Assembly (NCBI RefSeq): GCF_001956295.1
Contig: NZ_MRTD01000011.1
Location: 62,001 to 126,000 of the forward strand
Reading direction: 5' to 3'
DNA: 64,000 bases
Source of the DNA: Paenibacillus sp. FSL A5-0031
GTDB taxonomy: Bacteria; Bacillota; Bacilli; Paenibacillales; Paenibacillaceae
Below are positions 46,184 to 54,944 of this stretch, in pieces; position 1 is the stretch's first letter, and each line of letters opens with the position of its first letter. A model generated the notes under the pieces. It was given only the letters and a program-made list of their open reading frames with translations. It made no database searches and was not told where the DNA came from. The position numbers and the translations under genes were made by a program.

Positions 46184-49100
46184 ATGCTCAACAACGGTTT
46201 TATATCACAGACGTATCTTAAATTAGTTATATCTAAAATCAAAAATGAAATGATCAAAAATTCAATTGAAGGCATTCGTATGTTTTTTCAAGATGTAAAA
46301 ACATACGTAGATAAAAATAGCGATAAAGAAGAATATTCGTTAGAAGAGTATATTGATGATTTTATTATTTCTTATGTTGGGACATTTTTTAATTTTAATT
46401 CAATATCTGATAGTGTAAATAACTTTAAGCTCTATGCGGATTCCTTGAAAGAAAAGCCAATAGGTACTTTGGTAGCTCTTCACTACTCTGATGAAGTATC
46501 ATCGGAAGTCAAAGGGAAAAACTTCGGCTATACGGCTGTTCAATTAGCACGTAAAGAAAATGTTAGATGGGCTTTTCTAACAAACGGACTAATCTGGCGT
46601 ATTTATGATGTACAGTCTGTAAGTCCATATGAAACTTATTTGGAAATAAACTTAACTGATGTATTATTTGCTAAAACTGATATGAATGAAGACGCAAAAG
46701 CGTTTTCATTATTTTGTCAAGCTAAATCATACTTTTCTGTTACAAGTGAGGTTAAATCTCAAATTGAGATTCATTTCGAGAATAGCGAAAAAGAAATGGA
46801 AAAGCTTGAAAATGTTTTGAAGGGTAAAATCGAACAAATTGTAACAGATATAAGTTATGGTTTTATTCAAAGTATCGGAAAAGAACAGTATTCTGAGTTA
46901 GAACGCAGAAAAATTTTCGAGGACTCGATTATTTTATTATATCGTATGTTGTTTATACAATATGCGGAATCAAGATCCCTATTTCCTATGGAAAACGAAA
47001 CATATGTAAAGCAAAGTTTCGAATCGTTAGCTCAATCTGCCAGAGATTTATATAATTCAGGCGATTTGGTAAATTACGTTGATTCATATTCACTATGGAG
47101 AAAGCTGGATATATTGCGCGGCTATATTAATTCCGGATGGGATGATATAGATATGAAGGCATACAATGGTGGACTTTTCGATAATGAGTACCATGAGATT
47201 CTTAATGGTTATTCTATTTCTGACAGTTACTTTGCCGAAGTCTTATGCGGGCTCTCTTTCGTAAAAGACAAGAACGATGGATTTAAAGATCGTATTGAAT
47301 TCAAAGATTTATCTGTAAGGAGTTTGGGCAGTTTATATGAAGGCTTGCTTGAATTCAATCTATTTATTGCTGAAGAAGAATTAGTAAGAAGATCTTCGAA
47401 AGGGAAAGTTGTTTATATTCCGACCTCTGAAACAACAGTGAAACAAACAGAACGAAATAGTATTATTTCGAAAGGGAAGATCTACCTCTCCCAAGATGCA
47501 TTAGAACGTAAAGAAACCGGCAGTTATTATACACCAGAAGATGTTGTAAATTACATTATTGAAAATACGGTTGGTAAAAAATTAGAAGAAATTAGATCTC
47601 AATTCAATCAACTTTTGAAAAATGAACAAAGCAGATTGCTTACAGCAATCAATTTTTCGGAAACACAAGCGATTCATAACAGTATTGACCAAAATGTTCA
47701 TGAATTTATTCAAAAGAACATATTAACTCTAAGTGTTCTTGATAATTCAATGGGAAGCGGACACTTTCTAGTTAATACAACACATTATATTGCTAATTTT
47801 ATTATGGATTTAGTTCATTCGACTGAATGGGAAAGTGAATATCTGAATGGTGATCTCTCATACTGGAAAATACAAGTAGTAAGTCATTGTATATTCGGTA
47901 TTGATATTAATCCGCTAGCACTACATCTGGGCAAACTGTCTTTATGGCTTGTTTCTGCTGCAAAAAATAAGCCCTTATCATTTATGGATCACCATTTGAA
48001 AGTAGGAAATAGCTTAATCGGTATAGACAAGAGAAAGGTTCAACAGCAAATCAATGATTGGATGAACGGTGAATATGACATTTTTACAGCTTCCTATAAC
48101 AGCGTAATCGAAAATATACTTAACAAATACAATCTAATCTCACAAATGCCAGAAGAGACAAGAGACCAAGTGCATGCGAAAAAAGATCTTTATGATGAAA
48201 TTAATAGTGAAGTAGATCTTCTAAAGAAAAAATTCAATGTTTATTTAGGTATGTTACAGATAGATGGTAAAGTACACGATGAAACCTTCCTTAAGTTGTT
48301 AAACTATAATGATTCCGAATTTGATATTAATCTCGATGTGTATGAAGAATACCTGCTACATGCTCAACAGCAACAATATTTTCATTGGGATTTAGAGTTC
48401 CCTGATATTATGGAAAATGGTGGGTTTGATATAGTTATTGGTAATCCCCCTTACGTTGTTGTTACGGATACAAAACCATATAGGCAAAGTATTACCCAGA
48501 CTCTACAGACAAATAATTTATACTCTTATATGATGGAAAGAGCCCTTAAACATAGCAAAGGTGAAGGATACTTTGGTGTAATTGTTCCTATTTCATCAGT
48601 TGCTGGGAAAACTATGATTCCGCTCCAGAAACACTTGTTGTCCAGTATGAGTAAGTTGTATATAAGCAACTATTCAACTAGACCATCAAAATTATTTCAA
48701 AAAGTTGAGCAAAGATTGTCCATAATTATGGGGACGAAAGCTATTGATAACAAATCTGAGGTTGAACTGTATACCACTTCCTATATGAAGTGGTACTCTC
48801 ATGAAAGGAAGCAACTATTCACGGAAATGTTAAAATATTCTCGCTGTTATATTGAGATTGTCACGGATGGGATTATACCAAAACTTGGCAACGTAATTGA
48901 AAACAACATATTTCAAAAAATTAAATCTGTAAAAAATAATTTGGCGTCAATTACCGATAATGACGGAGAGATCTATCTTTACTATCATGGAACCCCTAGG
49001 TACTGGAATAAAGCTATGGATTATGTTCCTGGTTTCTACAGTGAAAAGCAAGGACATAAGCAATCAACAGAGTATAAGACTCTTTCCTTTAGTGACGAGT

Positions 49101-49498
49101 TAAAGAAAAGTGTATTTGGATGCATAGTGAATAGTGCTCTATTTTATTGGTGGTGGAATGTTGTTTCCGATTGTAGGCATCTAACGAAAAGGGATGTTAT
49201 GGATTTTAGCTTTAATTGGGACAGTCTTTCTCTAGAAATGATCAACAATTTAAGCAATGTATTCAATGAGTTAATGGATAATTTCAAGACAAATAAAAAG
49301 CAACTGATTATGAATCTTGGTGGGAACCTCGGTCAAGTAACTTTAGATTCCGTTGACCATCAGTTATCTAAGCCTATTATTGATAAGATAGATGGATTTA
49401 TTGCTGAGTATTATGGACTTAACGAAGAAGAGCTTTCTTTTATTATAAATTACGACTATCGGTTTAGAATGGGTGAAGAGGGTAATGAAAATGAGTAA
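46184..49498 (+). CDS. pglX: PglX-like N6-adenine DNA methyltransferase of a BREX-like operon
   Basis: 1104 residues from ATG 46184 (GAGGAG upstream; TTG 46178 possible). The N-terminal ~150 residues end in FLTNGLIWRIYD (~130-141), the pattern of type IIG/type I nuclease-like domains, but I see no convincing D-ExK catalytic set. Methyltransferase core: KETGSYYTPEDVV (~446), motif I DNSMGSGHFLV (~518-528) and motif IV GNPPY (Asn754). C-terminal ~300 residues should recognise the target. In BREX, PglX methylates host DNA to mark self. Overlaps the next gene by 8 bp. Confidence 0.85.
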   Translation: MLNNGFISQTYLKLVISKIKNEMIKNSIEGIRMFFQDVKTYVDKNSDKEEYSLEEYIDDFIISYVGTFFNFNSISDSVNNFKLYADSLKEKPIGTLVALHYSDEVSSEVKGKNFGYTAVQLARKENVRWAFLTNGLIWRIYDVQSVSPYETYLEINLTDVLFAKTDMNEDAKAFSLFCQAKSYFSVTSEVKSQIEIHFENSEKEMEKLENVLKGKIEQIVTDISYGFIQSIGKEQYSELERRKIFEDSIILLYRMLFIQYAESRSLFPMENETYVKQSFESLAQSARDLYNSGDLVNYVDSYSLWRKLDILRGYINSGWDDIDMKAYNGGLFDNEYHEILNGYSISDSYFAEVLCGLSFVKDKNDGFKDRIEFKDLSVRSLGSLYEGLLEFNLFIAEEELVRRSSKGKVVYIPTSETTVKQTERNSIISKGKIYLSQDALERKETGSYYTPEDVVNYIIENTVGKKLEEIRSQFNQLLKNEQSRLLTAINFSETQAIHNSIDQNVHEFIQKNILTLSVLDNSMGSGHFLVNTTHYIANFIMDLVHSTEWESEYLNGDLSYWKIQVVSHCIFGIDINPLALHLGKLSLWLVSAAKNKPLSFMDHHLKVGNSLIGIDKRKVQQQINDWMNGEYDIFTASYNSVIENILNKYNLISQMPEETRDQVHAKKDLYDEINSEVDLLKKKFNVYLGMLQIDGKVHDETFLKLLNYNDSEFDINLDVYEEYLLHAQQQQYFHWDLEFPDIMENGGFDIVIGNPPYVVVTDTKPYRQSITQTLQTNNLYSYMMERALKHSKGEGYFGVIVPISSVAGKTMIPLQKHLLSSMSKLYISNYSTRPSKLFQKVEQRLSIIMGTKAIDNKSEVELYTTSYMKWYSHERKQLFTEMLKYSRCYIEIVTDGIIPKLGNVIENNIFQKIKSVKNNLASITDNDGEIYLYYHGTPRYWNKAMDYVPGFYSEKQGHKQSTEYKTLSFSDELKKSVFGCIVNSALFYWWWNVVSDCRHLTKRDVMDFSFNWDSLSLEMINNLSNVFNELMDNFKTNKKQLIMNLGGNLGQVTLDSVDHQLSKPIIDKIDGFIAEYYGLNEEELSFIINYDYRFRMGEEGNENE

Positions 49499-50315
49499 AC
49501 CTAAACTTTATTTATCAGAAGGTTACCACATGAAATTTGACACTGTAGCTTCCTTGCTTCAACTGGTCAATGATTCTAATTTGCCAACCCACTCCAAAGA
49601 GTGGGTTACAAAGAACATGGGGGTATCGTCAAGAATGGTGAAGTGCATTGCGAATTATTGCAGCGCTACCGGATTATTAATACCAAAAGTTTATAAACCG
49701 ACTTTATTTGGTAAGCTTGTTAACGAATATGATCCATATGTTGGAGACAACGGTACACTTTGGTTAATGCATTATATTGCAGCTTCTAATCAAGAGTTGA
49801 TTATTTGGAATCGCTTATTTAATACAATTCTTCATGAAATGCCAACAGGTCATCAAAGTAATGAGTATTATCATTATTTTGATGATCTACATGAAACTTT
49901 TACACCCGCAACAATTAAAACAAATGTTCCAAGTGAGCTTAATAGCCTGCTTAATGCATACAGTGAACAACAATTTTCGAAACTAGGAATTATTGCGAAG
50001 ACTAACGATGGAGTTTATTCTTATAAAAATCAACCTATGTCCATTATCATATTTTATGCTTTAGTTTTGCTGTATAAAGAACGTAATTATCAAGGTGCAT
50101 CTACAATGGATGTTTCTTTTCTATGCAGTGAGTTCAACAGTCCAGGACGTGTTAGCTTATACTCTTCAATAAATATTAGACGGATGATTGAAGAACTGCA
50201 CAAAGTGAAATTGATACAATTGGAATCAAGAGCAGATCTAGATCAGATTCGTTTTGTTCATAATCATACGTTTCTTGATGGAGTTAAGATGTATTACAGA
50301 GGTAATCATGACTAA
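49491..50315 (+). CDS. DUF4007-like protein of the BREX-like operon
   Basis: 274 residues from ATG 49491. Contains LFGKLVNEYDPYVGDNGTLW (~80-99) followed by LMHYIA, which I recognise as DUF4007, a family I recall near PAPS-reductase-like and phosphorothioation/BREX-4 defence genes. N-terminal region looks winged-helix (WVTKNMGVSSRMVKCIANYC). Likely a DNA-binding or adaptor subunit. 8-bp overlaps on both sides show tight co-translation. Function inferred only. Confidence 0.65.
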   Translation: MSKPKLYLSEGYHMKFDTVASLLQLVNDSNLPTHSKEWVTKNMGVSSRMVKCIANYCSATGLLIPKVYKPTLFGKLVNEYDPYVGDNGTLWLMHYIAASNQELIIWNRLFNTILHEMPTGHQSNEYYHYFDDLHETFTPATIKTNVPSELNSLLNAYSEQQFSKLGIIAKTNDGVYSYKNQPMSIIIFYALVLLYKERNYQGASTMDVSFLCSEFNSPGRVSLYSSINIRRMIEELHKVKLIQLESRADLDQIRFVHNHTFLDGVKMYYRGNHD

Positions 50316-50793
50316 TTCAATACACCTTAACGACCTCGTCGAAGTTCAGAAAACAGAACGATATAAAGCGATTATTATCCTTGGGAATATTCATTCTTTA
50401 TCTCCTAATGTTGGAAGTGATATCGCTAGTGCACTAGAAGCGAAGTACATCTCGATCGTAGATGAGTTTGTACAAAATCAATTGCGTAATACATGTATTG
50501 ACACATTCGATCCTGATGATTTGAAAAATACGCTTAGGGAATTGGTAACACCAACAGAAGAAGTTGTAGTTTTAGAGGGCATTGATATGCTTTGGACTGT
50601 ATGGTCTACTTCAATGCGAAATCGATTTCTAAAAATGATTGAAATGAATACTATTTCACCGTATAGAGATACGGTCTTTATTTTTTTAATTCTTAAAGAC
50701 GATCAACTAATGAAATGTGACTGGAAAAACGATGCCCATCACTCACCTAGAGTGATGGATATTAACGAGATACTACTAGGAGGACCTCAATGA
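50308..50793 (+). CDS. Small BrxF-like P-loop-fold protein with degenerate Walker A
   Basis: 161 residues from ATG 50308. Strand order resembles a small P-loop ATPase: KAIIILGNIHS (where Walker A should be, but no GxxGKS), then VVVLEGIDMLW (Walker B position, LEGID) and TVFIFLILKDD. This is like BrxF of BREX type 3 with a lost nucleotide site. Start and stop overlap both neighbours (8 and 4 bp). The role may be structural within the ATPase complex; low certainty. Confidence 0.5.
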   Translation: MTNSIHLNDLVEVQKTERYKAIIILGNIHSLSPNVGSDIASALEAKYISIVDEFVQNQLRNTCIDTFDPDDLKNTLRELVTPTEEVVVLEGIDMLWTVWSTSMRNRFLKMIEMNTISPYRDTVFIFLILKDDQLMKCDWKNDAHHSPRVMDINEILLGGPQ

Positions 50794-53700
50794 TGAACAA
50801 AATCTCAAACATTATTGAAATAAAAAGCGCTTACTCTACTCAAGTAAATTTAAGGGAAGAATATGATGATTATAAAGTCAATTTAGAGCGTATGGAGCGT
50901 TATATGCCTATACGTTCCCATAGAGCAGCATTTGAGAAAATCACTAGAGCTCTACTAGAGCGTGACAGTAAAAGGTTTTTTCTGTTAACAGGTAGCTATG
51001 GTACCGGCAAGTCTCATCTAAGTTTAATGCTTGCAAATTATTTGACGCACCCTTCTACGGCACCAGAAATTGAAACTTTCTTCGAAAACTTTGCACATAT
51101 GTCAGAGCAAGATGGAGAATCCATAAATGACATTGACAAATGGAAAATCAAAAGAAAGAATGGTAAGTTTCTTGTCTGCATTTGTGATTATGACAGTGAT
51201 AATTCTTTCATGGAGATCATTCTTAAATCTATTATCACTGCATTGGAAAGAGAAGGAATTGATAGTGCTCAATTAGCTACTCCATATAGAGAAGCAGTTA
51301 GAAAAATCGAGGATTGGAAAAGATTCTCCAATGAAGGATTAAAAGACTTCTATTCCGATTTTGAACGTTCTTTAATGAGCAAACTGCCCGGAACAACTCC
51401 TAATCAATTTATTAAAGCTCTTGATAAGGATCTCGATTCAGAAAAATTAGTTATATTTAGACAAATTCATAAGGAAATCACTACAGTTGATTTCATGATG
51501 GATAAAAATAATTTGGTAGAGATTGTGAAGGATTTAGTACAAAGCCCTTTATTCTTGGAAAATTTTCAGGGGATTGCAATTTTATTCGATGAGTTTGATT
51601 ACATATTAAAAGAAAAACAACGTTTTGGTTCAAATTTGAATGTGTTCCAAGCTTTTGGAGAATATTGTTCTAAATCATTTATTAATGGTGCTCCTGTTTT
51701 TATGTTAGCTACGGGACATAGATCGTTTATCAGTTATAAGTCTCGATATAACGAAGATGATTTTTCTGTAGTTAACAATCGTGTAGAAGAAGTTTCTCTT
51801 AAAACAGAAGGATTCGAAGACATTATTTCTGCAATAGTAATCCCAAATAAAAACTCTGAATCATGGAAACAACTTATACGTCCAAACCGTCATGTTTTTG
51901 ATTCTCTAACGCAATCATGTAAAGAACATGAGATTTTTTCACACCTTTCTAGCTCAGGGAAAAAGCTTCGGGAGAAAATCATTGAAAATATTTATCCTAT
52001 GCACCCGATGGCTACTCATGTCCTACTTGAACTGTCGAAAGATATTGCGTCTAACAATCGTTCCGTATTTACATTTTTCACAAAAGCCTATCGTAACAGT
52101 AGTGAAGAAGGATCTTACAACTGGTATACTCATACACATAATATATTGGACGACAAAGGGAATCTGAATTTTTATACGGTAGACTACTTATTTCGGTACT
52201 TCAACCAATTAATTAGTTCTGATAATCTCGAACTTCCTGACAGTAAGAAATCCATAATCAGGAATTTTGAAGCATCCTTGAGGGAATGGAAAAAGGTTCA
52301 TGCCAAAGAGAAAACCCTAATTGTTGATGAAAATGAACTTTGGGCAGAGCGTATACTTCAAACTCTTGTTTTATATCATTTAGCGAATGTTGTACCTAAT
52401 GCTACTAATATTTTGTTTGGATTAAATGCTAATGCTAATTTATTCCCAGAGCTTGCTGCCAAGATTAAATCCATCCTGAGATATCTGGCAGATAGGCATA
52501 TTTTGTTTTACAACAAACAGTCTGATGCATATGAGTTTAAGAAAAATGATTTGATTGATATTGATGGATTAATCGAAGAGTATGTCTCTAAGGAAGAACA
52601 TTACAACTTTAATGTCGTAGATGAGTTTTCTCGTATTGGTAAAATTAGAGATCATTCTGAATTGTATCAACTTTTCCGAGACGACTTTTACTCGGGTAAG
52701 GCATACAATTTAGAATGGTCAGAAGATAAACGGTTTTTACGCGTCTTTACAACAGTTAAAGAGCTAGAAAGTAAGAATTTCTTTGAGAAAATTTCTAGAG
52801 CGATGTTTGAAGAACAAGATTTCACAAAATCATATGAAGGCGTTTCACTCATTGTAATCTGTGAGACATTAGATGAGAGGGATAAGGCAAGATCCCTATC
52901 AATGCATAATAAAAACTCACGAATACTAATAGGGGTTCCTAAAAATGATATTCCTGTGAAAGAACAAGTGGCTAGATATATTGCTCTGGAGAGTATATCT
53001 AGTTCAGCGATTTCAGAACAAGAATTCGCACTAGTTCAAGACAAGAAAAACTATCAGGCAAAACTTATCTCGGATCAACTGAAGCAATACTCCGACCAAA
53101 AAAATATTAATTGGACTGAAAAAGAAGGAAATGTTATTCCAATTTCCAAGGATGAGCATGCTTCTGTTAGCTATGTATTGCAAAAATTATTTGAAAATAA
53201 ACGCACAAGAATAAAGCACCCCGATCTAAATAAAAATCATAGTATTGAAAAAAATGGTCAGAACGCACTTAGAGATGCTGTCGATCGATTATTAAATTTT
53301 GAAAGTGATTTATCCTGGGATACTACTAAAGCACTAGACACTTCAGATATGAGGATTTTTAATAACGTATTAGCCGCGGCGGATGTCTTAGTGATATCAG
53401 AACAGAACAAGAACATGTGTAAAGGTAAACTCAATACTAAGTTTGCGTCGTATAAGGAAACGTTACCGGCTTTGGCTGCTATGTTTTTAGAAATTGAAAA
53501 CAAACAAAAAAATATTCCTTTTTCTAATTTCATAAAAATCGCGCAAGATTATGGAGTTGGTAGATATGCTTTCCTACTTTATTTTTCTATAATATTACGT
53601 TATTACGATAGTGCACTCTATTTGAAGTCAGCTCCTAATGCACCAGATAATCTAAAGATTAATTCCTTTTCAGATTTAGAAGATTTAATAGGTAAGAAGA

Positions 53701-54944
53701 AACATCCAAATGCAGTAATTGATATTTTACAGTTAACAGAGATTGAAAAAAAATTCGTAAATTCCATTTATCAAATATATGAGACAATACCTGTTAATAA
53801 GAACATTACAGTTGACCAATGTTATTCTCGATTAATGAAATGGTACGAAATGTTACCTAATGTTTCCAAGGTTGGTTCTATTTACTCGGACACACGTTTT
53901 CATAATCTGATTAATGTATTTTCAGGTATGAAAAATAGTTCAATGCCTTATTTTATTATATCTAAACTGCAAACAATAATTGGACGTGATGAGAATGACT
54001 TACTAAGTGACTCTGCTGTTGAAAGTGTTTTAGATTTCCTAAGATCAGCCAAAATAGAAATGCCTTATTCAAAGCAGAAAGTTTTGGATAGTATTTTTGA
54101 ACAAGTTACAAATCTCTTTAATCCAAGTTTTACTGGAAAGTATACTGAAGAAGAAACTAGGAAGAGCATAGTTAATTGGTATGATTCTCTTACTGAAATA
54201 CAGAAGGATACAAGTTTTCACAAGCATAGCCCTGATAGCAAAATAGTTATAAAGAATGCTGCCTCGTGTATCAATGCTGAACAAACCTTGGCAGTTGATA
54301 TGTCAGAACAGCTAGTACAACAAAAAGTGCTAGAATGGTCTACTGATAAGACCGCTGACCTGGCTCATAAAATTAAACATGCTAAGGTATATATTGAACA
54401 ATTTGTAGTTGATGTAGAAGATCCAATATTGGTTATTCCTGATGCCTGGATTAAAGTCCCCGAGGGCAATCAAGATGTTTACTATTTCCAAAAGGGTTCT
54501 ATAACAATTAAGAGTCCTAGTGAAAATTACACTGTACTATACACTGACGATGGAAGTAGCCCATTAAGTCCGGTAAGCAATCCTAAAGAGATAAAGAATG
54601 AGATAAACTTTACTCCATTGATTGATGAGTTCATCTTACAATTGGTTAGTGTTGACGATCAAAATAGAAATGGATTGATAAGAAAGTACAAATTTAGGGC
54701 GGGAAAATTAAGGTTTCAAGCTCGACCAATGATTAAAGAGCATCAAGCGGTAATGAATTTTGGATCTTCTTCTGTTGCAGCAGAATCTGAAGAGTCTATT
54801 ATGATTCCAAGTATTCCTTATGATAACAATTCTCTTGAGATATGCATCAATAGCATTATACAGACAGCAATAAATAAAAAGAACGTCACTAATACTGTAA
54901 TAAGAGAAACTTTATTAAATATGTTAAGCAGTTTGGAGGAATAA
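50790..54944 (+). CDS. brxC: BrxC/PglY-like giant ATPase
   Basis: 1384 residues. Walker A TGSYGTGKSH at ~67-76, Walker B IAILFDEFD at ~262-270, then long helical regions. Near the C-terminus (~1240-1262) VLYTDDGSSPLSP is the chitobiase/hexosaminidase C-terminal beta-sandwich motif, which I do not expect in BrxC. It is the core ATPase of BREX-type systems and usually the largest product of the operon. ATGA overlap with the gene before; one base before PglZ. Confidence 0.8.
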   Translation: MMNKISNIIEIKSAYSTQVNLREEYDDYKVNLERMERYMPIRSHRAAFEKITRALLERDSKRFFLLTGSYGTGKSHLSLMLANYLTHPSTAPEIETFFENFAHMSEQDGESINDIDKWKIKRKNGKFLVCICDYDSDNSFMEIILKSIITALEREGIDSAQLATPYREAVRKIEDWKRFSNEGLKDFYSDFERSLMSKLPGTTPNQFIKALDKDLDSEKLVIFRQIHKEITTVDFMMDKNNLVEIVKDLVQSPLFLENFQGIAILFDEFDYILKEKQRFGSNLNVFQAFGEYCSKSFINGAPVFMLATGHRSFISYKSRYNEDDFSVVNNRVEEVSLKTEGFEDIISAIVIPNKNSESWKQLIRPNRHVFDSLTQSCKEHEIFSHLSSSGKKLREKIIENIYPMHPMATHVLLELSKDIASNNRSVFTFFTKAYRNSSEEGSYNWYTHTHNILDDKGNLNFYTVDYLFRYFNQLISSDNLELPDSKKSIIRNFEASLREWKKVHAKEKTLIVDENELWAERILQTLVLYHLANVVPNATNILFGLNANANLFPELAAKIKSILRYLADRHILFYNKQSDAYEFKKNDLIDIDGLIEEYVSKEEHYNFNVVDEFSRIGKIRDHSELYQLFRDDFYSGKAYNLEWSEDKRFLRVFTTVKELESKNFFEKISRAMFEEQDFTKSYEGVSLIVICETLDERDKARSLSMHNKNSRILIGVPKNDIPVKEQVARYIALESISSSAISEQEFALVQDKKNYQAKLISDQLKQYSDQKNINWTEKEGNVIPISKDEHASVSYVLQKLFENKRTRIKHPDLNKNHSIEKNGQNALRDAVDRLLNFESDLSWDTTKALDTSDMRIFNNVLAAADVLVISEQNKNMCKGKLNTKFASYKETLPALAAMFLEIENKQKNIPFSNFIKIAQDYGVGRYAFLLYFSIILRYYDSALYLKSAPNAPDNLKINSFSDLEDLIGKKKHPNAVIDILQLTEIEKKFVNSIYQIYETIPVNKNITVDQCYSRLMKWYEMLPNVSKVGSIYSDTRFHNLINVFSGMKNSSMPYFIISKLQTIIGRDENDLLSDSAVESVLDFLRSAKIEMPYSKQKVLDSIFEQVTNLFNPSFTGKYTEEETRKSIVNWYDSLTEIQKDTSFHKHSPDSKIVIKNAASCINAEQTLAVDMSEQLVQQKVLEWSTDKTADLAHKIKHAKVYIEQFVVDVEDPILVIPDAWIKVPEGNQDVYYFQKGSITIKSPSENYTVLYTDDGSSPLSPVSNPKEIKNEINFTPLIDEFILQLVSVDDQNRNGLIRKYKFRAGKLRFQARPMIKEHQAVMNFGSSSVAAESEESIMIPSIPYDNNSLEICINSIIQTAINKKNVTNTVIRETLLNMLSSLEE

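Noticed and set aside
46184-49498. A stand-alone type IIG restriction-modification enzyme
   Set aside because: The gene overlaps the downstream BREX-like genes by 8 bp and shares their direction; an intact nuclease motif is not visible. Kept as an alternative, not as the call.
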